Positions 1 through 5,771 of a stretch of DNA of 10,244 nucleotides are shown here, in pieces. The notes under the pieces were generated by a model. The model worked only from the letters and a program-made list of their open reading frames with translations. It made no database searches and was not told where the DNA came from. The DNA lies in assembly GCA_016926765.1 (NCBI GenBank), contig JAFGNY010000366.1, forward strand, positions 1 to 10,244. Reading direction: 5' to 3'. The DNA comes from Bacteroidales bacterium. GTDB lineage: Bacteria > Bacteroidota > Bacteroidia > Bacteroidales > FEN-979. How positions within the stretch are numbered: position 1 is the first letter of the stretch; every line of letters begins with the position of its first letter. The position numbers and the translations under genes were made by a program.

Positions 1-622
1 AGGTCTCGAATTTTTCGCCTTCCTCCTCCTTTCCCTTCACCACCTTCGAAGTGATGATACTCTCCCTCTGGAACAGGTGCCGGATCCGTTTCCGTGCATA
101 AGGATCTTCATTGACCCATTCGGCAATGATATCGCAGGCGCCCTGGATCGCTTCGTCAACGTCATTCACTCCTTTTTCGGGGTCAATAAATGCCCTGGCA
201 CGTTGTTCTAGATCATTGAAACGTTGTGACAGGATCAGTTTAGCCAATGGTTCCAGTCCCTTTTCCCTGGCGATGCTCGCCCGGGTTTTGCGTTTGGGCT
301 TGTAGGGCAGGTAGATATCCTCCAACTCGGCCATGGAAGCAGCACTCATCACAGCGGCTTCCAGTTCATCGGTCAGCTTTTCCTGGTCGCGCAACGATTT
401 CAGGATCGCTTCCCGGCGAGCATTCAGATCCTTGAGTTGCTGGAGCCGGTCACGAACACGGGTAATCACGGTTTCGTCCATGCTGCCGGTCATCTCTTTC
501 CTGTATCTGGCGATAAAAGGAATGGTAGCTCCGCTTTCCAGAAGCCGGATGGTGCTGTTCACCAGTCCTTCGGCCACGTTCAACTCGGTGGCAATGATGT
601 TCTGAACGGATAGGGTGCTCAT
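1..622 (-). CDS. tex: Tex family RNA-binding transcription accessory protein, N-terminal part (cut by window edge)
   Basis: Reading leftward from the ATG at 622-620, the frame stays open to the window edge and gives about 207 residues of the N-terminal region of Tex (COG2183), a nucleic-acid-binding protein that ends in an S1 domain and has been linked to transcription. Seen directly: IPFIARYRKEMTGSMDET near residues 34-51, the block LEDIYLPYKPKRKTRASIA near residues 101-119, and VVKGKEEEGEKFET at the edge. I recognise all three as Tex hallmarks that align with E. coli YhgF. The YqgF-like, HhH and S1 domains would lie outside the window. The gene starts 39 bases after the lutA-like stop on the same strand, so read-through is plausible. 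The closest promoter-like word, TACTCTTG, lies only about 6 bases before the ATG and is weak. No Shine-Dalgarno sequence is evident. Family assignment is firm; function in this organism is by homology. Confidence 0.95.
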   Translation of the reverse strand, partial: MSTLSVQNIIATELNVAEGLVNSTIRLLESGATIPFIARYRKEMTGSMDETVITRVRDRLQQLKDLNARREAILKSLRDQEKLTDELEAAVMSAASMAELEDIYLPYKPKRKTRASIAREKGLEPLAKLILSQRFNDLEQRARAFIDPEKGVNDVDEAIQGACDIIAEWVNEDPYARKRIRHLFQRESIITSKVVKGKEEEGEKFET

Positions 623-661
623 CTTACAAGAGTAACAGTTCCTTTATACAACTATTTGTAT

Positions 662-1381
662 TTACCAACCCGAGGCCAGGACGTCGATGATGTGAATGGT
701 TTTTAACGGGATATTCTGTTTATCAATATACCCCTGCAGATTCATCAGGCAGGATGAGTCTGTTGAAACGATATATTCAGCCCCGGTTTCCAATGCATGC
801 TTGACCTTCTGCTCCGCCATGGCCGAAGAGATCGCCTCAAATTTCACAGAAAAGGTCCCTCCAAAACCACAGCACACGTCATGGTCTTTCATCTCTCTCA
901 TTTCCAATCCTTTCACATTCGAAAGGAGCCTCATCGGTTCATCTTTCAGCCCATATTCCCGAAGGGAAGCGCAGGAGCTATGATAGGTCGCCACGTGGTT
1001 GAACGTAGCTCCCACATCCTCGATCTTGAGCACATTGACCACGAAATCGGTGAACTCATAGATATTCTTCCGTAACTGCTTGTACTCGTAATGCAATGCG
1101 GAATTATGAAACAGGCGGGGAAAATAATTCCGTATATACCCGATACAGGAAGCCGATGGTCCGACAATCGGACGGTCGTTGGGAAAATCCTTTATGAACT
1201 TTTCGCCCATCGCTTTGGCTTCATCCCAGAAGCCACTGTTGAAAGCCATCTGGCCGCAGCAGGTCTGGTTGCCGTTGTAATGCGCCGACACGCCAAGTTT
1301 TTCCAGAACCTTCACCATGTTCATGCCGGTTTCAGGATAAATCTGATCAATAAAGCAGGGGATGAACAGGTCGACGAGCAT
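662..1381 (-). CDS. lutA: LutA/YkgE-like (Fe-S)-binding protein with two CCG domains
   Basis: A 239-residue protein, the usual length for LutA/YkgE. It carries two cysteine-rich CCG modules: C9, C41-C42-G and C79 in the first half, and C137, C170-C171-G and C211 in the second. These modules bind a cluster or heterodisulfide-type centre in heterodisulfide reductase, glycolate oxidase GlcF and LutA. LutA works with LutB and LutC in L-lactate oxidation to pyruvate in the cytoplasm. No signal peptide or membrane segment is seen. The start at 1381 is supported by the typical LutA opening (VDLFIPCFIDQIYPETG). Upstream lie 107 bases containing a 7-base repeat array and a candidate promoter; downstream is tex. 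No lutB or lutC follows, so the symbol rests on sequence type rather than operon context. Another electron-transfer role within the CCG family is possible. Confidence 0.88.
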   Translation of the reverse strand: MLVDLFIPCFIDQIYPETGMNMVKVLEKLGVSAHYNGNQTCCGQMAFNSGFWDEAKAMGEKFIKDFPNDRPIVGPSASCIGYIRNYFPRLFHNSALHYEYKQLRKNIYEFTDFVVNVLKIEDVGATFNHVATYHSSCASLREYGLKDEPMRLLSNVKGLEMREMKDHDVCCGFGGTFSVKFEAISSAMAEQKVKHALETGAEYIVSTDSSCLMNLQGYIDKQNIPLKTIHIIDVLASGW

Positions 1382-1406
1382 GAGATAGGGATTTACGATT
1401 TGACTT

Positions 1407-1414
1407 CAAAAGTA
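1407..1414 (-). promoter_or_regulatory. Candidate Bacteroidota -7 box for the lutA-like gene
   Basis: On the minus strand this reads TACTTTTG, a full match to the TAnnTTTG -7 consensus, 25 bases before the lutA ATG at 1381. No clear TTTG lies at the usual -33 distance. Treat it as a candidate only; in an AT-rich gap an 8-base degenerate match can arise by chance. Confidence 0.35.
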
Positions 1415-1435
1415 GTAAAATATTAGGATTCCAGC

Positions 1436-1491
1436 ATTTCGCATGTCGCCACTCGCTTTTCGCATGTTAGATTTTGCATTTCGTATTTTTA
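1436..1491. repeat. Degenerate 7-base tandem array abutting the aroA stop codon
   Basis: Eight consecutive 7-base units can be cut without gaps from 1436 to 1491. On the plus strand they are ATTTCGC, ATGTCGC, CACTCGC, TTTTCGC, ATGTTAG, ATTTTGC, ATTTCGT and ATTTTTA, with consensus ATTTCGC (GCGAAAT in the aroA direction). The last unit ends exactly on the aroA stop codon (1489-1491). Units vary most in their first four plus-strand bases while CGC is best kept. The array fills most of the aroA-lutA gap. It does not form a strong hairpin and is not a CRISPR: there are no spacers. Confidence 0.7.
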
Positions 1492-2868
1492 CTCCTCAAA
1501 GATGCTGAATCCCAATTTCTTCATCTCCTCCCAGAAGCCGGGGTAAGATTTGGAAACGACAGAGGGATCTGAAATGCGGATGCCTCCTGTATTCAGTGCA
1601 AGCGGTGCAAATGCCATTGCGATCCGGTGATCCTCATAAGTTTCGATGCATGCCGGGGTTTCATCGGGCCGGAAGGGTGGCAGCGGATCTGCAGCAATCG
1701 TTTCCACGATGCCGGATGCCGGAGTCAGGATAGTCCGGCCTAATTTCTTCAACTCCTGCGCCAGGGCATTCAGCCGGTCGCTCTCCTTCACGGCGAGGTG
1801 TTCAATCCCTGTAAACCGGGCCGGGATGCCAAGCGCGGCATAGGTGACGATCAGTGCCGGAGCAAGATCGGGACAAGGGGACAAGCGGACAAGCGGACGA
1901 GCGGACAAGCGGACAGGTGAAGAGTGATCCCGCTCCTCTTGCCTCTTGCCTCGTGCCTCATGACTTCTGATGACGATTCCATCGGCATCGTACGTTGTCT
2001 CCACGTCGAGTGGCCGGAAGAGGTCTGCCACGACAGCGTCGCCCTGGAGGCTTTGCTGATACAGTCCGGGAAGCCGGATCTCTGACTCCCCGGCTAAAGC
2101 TGCCGCTTCATACCAGAAGGCCGCGGAAGACCAGTCGGCTTCCACCATGTACCGGTGGCCCGGAAGCAGACCTGCATGGTACTTCCCGGGCAGAACACGC
2201 AGGATCTCTTTCTCTCTCTCTACTGTTGCGCCAAGCTGCTCCATGATGCGGAGTGTCATCTCCACATAAGGAGACGAGACACGGGTACCCGTTATCCTGA
2301 GAGTCAGCCCTCCCGGAAGTTCCGGACCGATCATGAGCAGCGCGGAAATGAACTGGCTGCTGACCGACCCATCCACTGTCACTTCCCCTCCCCTGAGCGC
2401 TTTCCCTTCGATCTGCAGTGGAGGATATCCTTCTTCTCCCATGTACCCGATGGAAGCCCCGAAGCTCCTGAGCGCCTCCACCAGGATACCGACAGGCCGG
2501 TGATGCATCCGGTCACTGCCCGAAAGAATCCATGTGCCGGGTTGTATAGCCAGGCAGGCTGTAAGAAAACGAAGGACGGTGCCGGCATTGCGGCAGTCGA
2601 GCTTGCAAGCTGACCGCTCCGGTTCAGCGGGTAAATCCTGCCCCGGAGCAACCTGATGACCTGAAGCGGGCCGTCGGGCGATGCCGGCCTGGTTTAGCAA
2701 CTCCCTGAGAAGGAGGGTGTCTTCCGCGGCAGAGAGGCTTTCAAGGTGAATGTCCGCTTTGCTGAGCGCCCTGAGAATTAACAGCCTGTTGCTGATACTT
2801 TTTGAAGCCGGGAGGGCAATCCTTTCGGTCAGTTTCCGGTTCTTTCCTGAAATCGTGATCAGATACAT
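1489..2868 (-). CDS. aroA: 3-phosphoshikimate 1-carboxyvinyltransferase (EPSP synthase) with a repeat-derived insert
   Basis: EPSP synthase joins shikimate-3-phosphate and phosphoenolpyruvate, the sixth shikimate step. Seen in order: the substrate-binding ASKSISNR near residue 21, NAGTVLRFLTA near 94-105, SDRMHHRPV near 117, SSQFISALL near 169-177, the catalytic Asp at D334 in PDLAPA (equivalent to E. coli D313), VKESDRL near 360, DHRIAMAF near 421, and SKSYPGFWEE near the C-terminus. All key motifs are present, so the enzyme looks functional. At 459 residues it is longer than the roughly 410-430 usual for the family. Part of the excess is a low-complexity stretch at residues 303-333 encoded by two tandem arrays ending directly before D334. 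A second loop, rich in Pro, Gly and charged residues, lies at about residues 61-87. The gene starts 10 bases after the aroB stop, so the two are almost certainly co-transcribed. No Shine-Dalgarno sequence precedes the ATG. Confidence 0.96.
   Translation of the reverse strand: MYLITISGKNRKLTERIALPASKSISNRLLILRALSKADIHLESLSAAEDTLLLRELLNQAGIARRPASGHQVAPGQDLPAEPERSACKLDCRNAGTVLRFLTACLAIQPGTWILSGSDRMHHRPVGILVEALRSFGASIGYMGEEGYPPLQIEGKALRGGEVTVDGSVSSQFISALLMIGPELPGGLTLRITGTRVSSPYVEMTLRIMEQLGATVEREKEILRVLPGKYHAGLLPGHRYMVEADWSSAAFWYEAAALAGESEIRLPGLYQQSLQGDAVVADLFRPLDVETTYDADGIVIRSHEARGKRQEERDHSSPVRLSARPLVRLSPCPDLAPALIVTYAALGIPARFTGIEHLAVKESDRLNALAQELKKLGRTILTPASGIVETIAADPLPPFRPDETPACIETYEDHRIAMAFAPLALNTGGIRISDPSVVSKSYPGFWEEMKKLGFSIFEE
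1870..1917. repeat. 8-base tandem array translated inside aroA
   Basis: Six contiguous 8-base units on the plus strand: GGGACAAG twice, CGGACAAG, CGGACGAG, CGGACAAG and CGGACAGG. The array is 48 bases, a multiple of three, and is read on the minus strand as aroA residues 318-333, giving a peptide with an 8-residue period (VRLSARPL, then VRLSPCP). Its left end at 1870 touches the codon of the catalytic D334 (1867-1869). Confidence 0.85.
1935..1969. repeat. 7-base tandem array translated inside aroA
   Basis: Four clear 7-base units on the plus strand, CCTCTTG twice, CCTCGTG and CCTCATG (1935-1962), followed by a degenerate fifth, ACTTCTG. In the coding direction these read CATGAGG, CACGAGG and CAAGAGG twice, giving aroA residues 303-312 (HEARGKRQEE). 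It is separated by 17 bases from the 8-base array at 1870-1917. The unit length and word differ from that neighbour. Confidence 0.75.
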
Positions 2869-2878
2869 CGGGAAGAAG

Positions 2879-3982
2879 TCAAAGGGTATCGTATGCTGAC
2901 AAGGCTTCGTGAATTTGCCCGGGAGTACACGCCTGATTGATTTTTCCCTTCCCGATGCCGGAGAGGAGGGTAAAACGGATCTCCTGCTGCCGGTTTTTTT
3001 TGTCGTGCTGCATCAGATCCAGGTAGGCTGCCCCATTCTCCTCCAGGAGCGGGAACTTCCCGAATCCCGGAAGGATCCACCGGATCATCTCTTCCAATTG
3101 AAGCGGGTCCAGGGCGGTTTTGTGAAGAGATAAGAACCCCTCGCAGAGCATGCCGGCTGCCACGGCATCACCATGTAAGACAAGTGTCTCCCGCCGGAGG
3201 GAGAACGACTCGATGGCATGCCCGATGGTATGGCCAAAATTCAGCAGCTTTCGACGGTTCCGTTCAAACGGATCCTGTTTGACGATATCCATCTTGATCC
3301 GGATGCTTCTCAGCAGCACCTCCTTCCAGAAAGGCTCGGTGAAAGGGATTTCAAGGATCTGCAGCAACGGCTTCCGGGTCAGCCAACGCCAGAACTGCTC
3401 ATCCTGGATCAGGGCTGCCTTAGCCACTTCGGCCAACCCTGACCGTACCTGTGCCATGGGGAGCGTGATTAAAAAGCCCGGCCAAACATATACACCGTGT
3501 GGAGAATAAAAGGTTCCCACCTGGTTTTTCAGGCTGTTGATGTTTACGCCTGTCTTTCCCCCGATAGCCGCATCGATCTGGCCGATCAGGGTGGTAGGCA
3601 AATGGATGGTGCTGATGCCGCGATGGTAAGCCGAGGCGACGAACCCACCCAGGTCGGTTACCATGCCTCCACCCAGGTTGATCAGCAGGGAGGCACGGTC
3701 GGCATGGTGAGATCCCAGCTCTTTCCACAGGTACTCTGCAATCAGGAGGCTCTTTTTCTCCTCTCCGGCATCCACACTCAACACAGTGGCTTCCTCCAGT
3801 AAGGGAAGGCGGTTCAGAAGTTCGGGCAGACAAAAGCGCCGGGTATTGGCATCGGTGAGGATCAGAATCTGTGACTTCATCTTCCAAAAACCCTTCAGCT
3901 CCTTCTGAAGGTGCTCCAGCGCCCCCTCCCCGATCAGGACAGGATACCTGGATGTTCTGACAGTACGGGCCGAAAACTTCAT
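2879..3982 (-). CDS. aroB: 3-dehydroquinate synthase
   Basis: AroB converts the seven-carbon sugar phosphate DAHP to 3-dehydroquinate, the second shikimate step, using NAD and a divalent metal. The 367-residue length fits the family. Visible: DANTRRF near 44-50, the NAD/substrate loop GGGMVTDLGGF at 104-114, the strongly conserved LPTTLIGQIDAAIGGKTGVN near 128-147, metal ligands E185 (GLAEVAKAALI), H251 and H270, and the catalytic H255 in NFGHTIGHAIES. All catalytic positions expected from the Aspergillus enzyme are present. The ATG lies 2 bases after the ald stop, indicating translational coupling to the upstream gene, and aroA follows after 10 bases. No Shine-Dalgarno sequence is seen before the start. 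The placement of two shikimate genes beneath ald probably reflects shared transcription rather than shared chemistry. Confidence 0.97.
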   Translation of the reverse strand: MKFSARTVRTSRYPVLIGEGALEHLQKELKGFWKMKSQILILTDANTRRFCLPELLNRLPLLEEATVLSVDAGEEKKSLLIAEYLWKELGSHHADRASLLINLGGGMVTDLGGFVASAYHRGISTIHLPTTLIGQIDAAIGGKTGVNINSLKNQVGTFYSPHGVYVWPGFLITLPMAQVRSGLAEVAKAALIQDEQFWRWLTRKPLLQILEIPFTEPFWKEVLLRSIRIKMDIVKQDPFERNRRKLLNFGHTIGHAIESFSLRRETLVLHGDAVAAGMLCEGFLSLHKTALDPLQLEEMIRWILPGFGKFPLLEENGAAYLDLMQHDKKNRQQEIRFTLLSGIGKGKINQACTPGQIHEALSAYDTL

Positions 3983-3984
3983 GG

Positions 3985-5208
3985 TTAACGGAATGCAGCC
4001 ATCAGGAGTTCAATATCCTGAAAGGGTAATTTAAAGATTTTGCTGATCGGCAGGTTGGTGATGGTCCCGTTGAAGAGGTAAACTCCCTGCCGGAGGCCAT
4101 AATCCTTTTTGATCAGGGCTTCAATGCCCCCTTCGGAACAAACATCCAGGATCACGGGGACAAAGATGTTGTTGAGCGCCTGCGAAGCGGTATGAGGCAC
4201 CCTCGAAGCGATATTGGGAACACAGTAATGCGTCACCCCATGCTCTTTAAAAACTGGGTTACTGTGGGTGGTGGGTCTCGAGGTCTCAAAACAACCACCC
4301 TGGTCGATACTCACATCGATGATGATAGAGCCCTCTTTCATATGCCGGATCATCTCACCGATGATCAGACAAGGAGATTTTCCTCCCGGGGAGTGCACGG
4401 CCCCGATCACCACATCGGCTGTCTTCATGGATTCGAGTAACGTTTTGGGATGCAGGATAGAGGTAAATATCCTGGTTCCCAGGTTATTCTGCAACCTGCG
4501 AAGCCGGTATACCGAATTGTCAAATACCTTGACCAGGGCGCCCAGGCCAAGAGCTGAACGGGCGGCAAACTCCCCGACAGTGCCGGCGCCGATGATCACT
4601 ACTTCCGAAGGGCTGATTCCTGTGAAGCCGCCAAACATCTTCCCCCGGCCTAAATCGGGACTTGAAAGATACTCTGCTGCAATGAAGATGGAGGTGCACC
4701 CCGCAATCTCACTCATCGCCCGGACAATAGGAAACGACTGCGTTTTATCCCGGATCAGCTCATACGCTAAAGCCGTGATTTTTTTGGTCATCAGGGAGCG
4801 GAAATAACCCTCCTTCTGGGTGGCCATCTGCAGCGCTGAAACCAGGGTTTGTTTTGGTCTGAGGAAATCTGTCTCCCCATTGGTCAACGGGGCAACCTTG
4901 AGGATCATGTCCGACTTGTAGACCTCCTGCGGGGAGTAGACGATCTGTGCGCCGGCTTCACTGTATTGATGGTCAGCAAAGTGCGATTCCTTCCCGGCCC
5001 CAGCCTCCACCAGCACATGATTCCCCTGTTGTGTCAGCAAAGTAACGCCGTCAGGGACCAGCGCCACCCGCTTTTCCTCCGGCGTGATCTCTTTGGGCAC
5101 ACCAATCACCAACTGGCTTTTGCGGCGGGTAACCTCCAGCATCTCCTCCTGAGGCATCAGACGTTCGGCAGTGGAACGCCTGGTGATTTCCGATAGCGGA
5201 TCTTCCAT
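3985..5208 (-). CDS. ald: Alanine dehydrogenase / NAD(P) transhydrogenase-alpha family protein with His-to-Gln at the catalytic position
   Basis: A 407-residue member of the AlaDH/PNT family; classic alanine dehydrogenases (about 370 residues) interconvert alanine and pyruvate plus ammonia with NAD. Seen: IGVPKEITPEEKRVAL with R47 (the pyruvate-binding Arg), K104 in LKVAPL, the nucleotide-binding GAGTVG at 207-212 with D230 at the end of the second strand, and SIDQGGCFETSRPTTH with the catalytic-type Asp D302. At residue 127 the sequence is SALQMA where the Mycobacterium tuberculosis enzyme has TFLHLA, so catalytic H96 is replaced by Gln. An N-terminal extension of about 30 residues precedes the family start. 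The ATG at 5208 is the first after the promoter-like AT-rich stretch; a start at residue 18 or 23 cannot be excluded. aroB follows after 2 bases. Family is certain; alanine dehydrogenase activity is less so. Confidence 0.88.
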   Translation of the reverse strand: MEDPLSEITRRSTAERLMPQEEMLEVTRRKSQLVIGVPKEITPEEKRVALVPDGVTLLTQQGNHVLVEAGAGKESHFADHQYSEAGAQIVYSPQEVYKSDMILKVAPLTNGETDFLRPKQTLVSALQMATQKEGYFRSLMTKKITALAYELIRDKTQSFPIVRAMSEIAGCTSIFIAAEYLSSPDLGRGKMFGGFTGISPSEVVIIGAGTVGEFAARSALGLGALVKVFDNSVYRLRRLQNNLGTRIFTSILHPKTLLESMKTADVVIGAVHSPGGKSPCLIIGEMIRHMKEGSIIIDVSIDQGGCFETSRPTTHSNPVFKEHGVTHYCVPNIASRVPHTASQALNNIFVPVILDVCSEGGIEALIKKDYGLRQGVYLFNGTITNLPISKIFKLPFQDIELLMAAFR

Positions 5209-5224
5209 GGCAGGAAATTTTTAA

Positions 5225-5232
5225 CGAAGATA
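5225..5232 (-). promoter_or_regulatory. Weak candidate -7 box for ald
   Basis: The minus strand reads TATCTTCG, one mismatch from TAnnTTTG, 17 bases before the ald ATG, in an AT-rich strip between the gene and the 8-base array. The -33 region would fall inside that array and shows no TTTG. Weak support. Confidence 0.25.
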
Positions 5233-5242
5233 TAAAAAAAAT

Positions 5243-5314
5243 AGTCATGAGGTCATGGGGTCATGAGGTCATGGGGTCATGAGGTCATGAGGTCATGGGG
5301 TCATGGGGTCATGG
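5243..5314. repeat. 8-base tandem array upstream of ald
   Basis: Nine contiguous 8-base units run from 5243 to 5314 with consensus GGTCATGR; only the first base of the first unit (A) and the last base of each unit vary. The last bases run A, G, A, G, A, A, G, G, G. Each unit holds a CATG palindrome. The array lies between the tsaE stop (5327) and the ald start (5208), with the likely ald promoter strip just beyond its left end. It begins with AGTCATGAGG, a 10-base word also found at the edge of the 7-base array in aroA. No ORF or stable terminator is apparent in it. Confidence 0.9.
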
Positions 5315-5326
5315 GTGAGGGGAAAA

Positions 5327-5749
5327 TTAAAATTGGATCGTACGGGCTGCGGTGCCAGTGATGGTCACCTTCACACTCTCCTCAGGCAGCAGGGTTTCAA
5401 TGAGTTCAGGCCATTCAATAAGACAATAGTTTCCTCCGAAAAAGTACTCCTCGTATCCGATGTCGTAGACCTCTTCGAGTTTGCTGATCCGGAAAAAGTC
5501 AAAATGGTAAAGGGATTCCCCTCCGGTTGTCCTGTATTCGTTGATCAGGGCAAAGGTGGGGCTCAGGGCATCTTCTGTGGCGCCTAGCTCGCTGCAAACC
5601 GCTTTGATGAAGGTTGTCTTACCTGCACCCAGTCCGCCGTAAAAAGCAAAAATCCTCTTTCCGGGATAGGCAGCAAGCAGTTTCCGGGCAATCTCAGGAA
5701 GGTCTGCCAGAGATTTAGCTGAATATCGGTTCGTATGCTCCTTCACCAC
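5327..5749 (-). CDS. tsaE: tRNA threonylcarbamoyladenosine biosynthesis ATPase TsaE
   Basis: TsaE is the small P-loop ATPase that works with TsaB and TsaD to place threonylcarbamoyl on A37 of ANN-decoding tRNAs (t6A). The 140-residue length is typical. Seen: the Walker A motif GGLGAGKTT at 38-46, SPTFALINEY near 63-72, HFDFFRI at 82-88 (the family H-x-D-x-x-R block) and IEWPE at 111-115. The frame opens with two tandem GTG codons (5749-5744). A stop sits two codons further upstream and no Met occurs before Walker A, so a GTG start is required. It follows porX by 22 bases, so it is probably translated from the porX message. Assignment is firm. Confidence 0.95.
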   Translation of the reverse strand: MVKEHTNRYSAKSLADLPEIARKLLAAYPGKRIFAFYGGLGAGKTTFIKAVCSELGATEDALSPTFALINEYRTTGGESLYHFDFFRISKLEEVYDIGYEEYFFGGNYCLIEWPELIETLLPEESVKVTITGTAARTIQF

Positions 5750-5771
5750 CGGTCACACAATTGTTTCGCTC

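Noticed and set aside
646..661. Inverted repeat ATACAA-CTAT-TTGTAT just after the lutA-like stop, as a possible terminator.
   Set aside because: The stem is only 6 bp and AT-rich, and no T-run follows in the direction of transcription. It is likely chance in AT-rich gap sequence.
2600..2611. 12-base palindrome AGCTTGCAAGCT inside aroA.
   Set aside because: A perfect 12-base palindrome is expected a few times per 10 kb by chance, and it sits within coding sequence with no partner site.
4192..4807. Open frames on the plus strand opposite ald (82 and 179 codons).
   Set aside because: They lie wholly opposite a well-supported gene, show no recognisable domain, and are explained as antisense shadow frames.
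5243..5314. The GGTCATGR array as a CRISPR or iteron origin.
   Set aside because: The units are contiguous with no spacers, too short for CRISPR, and there is no Rep gene or replication feature nearby.
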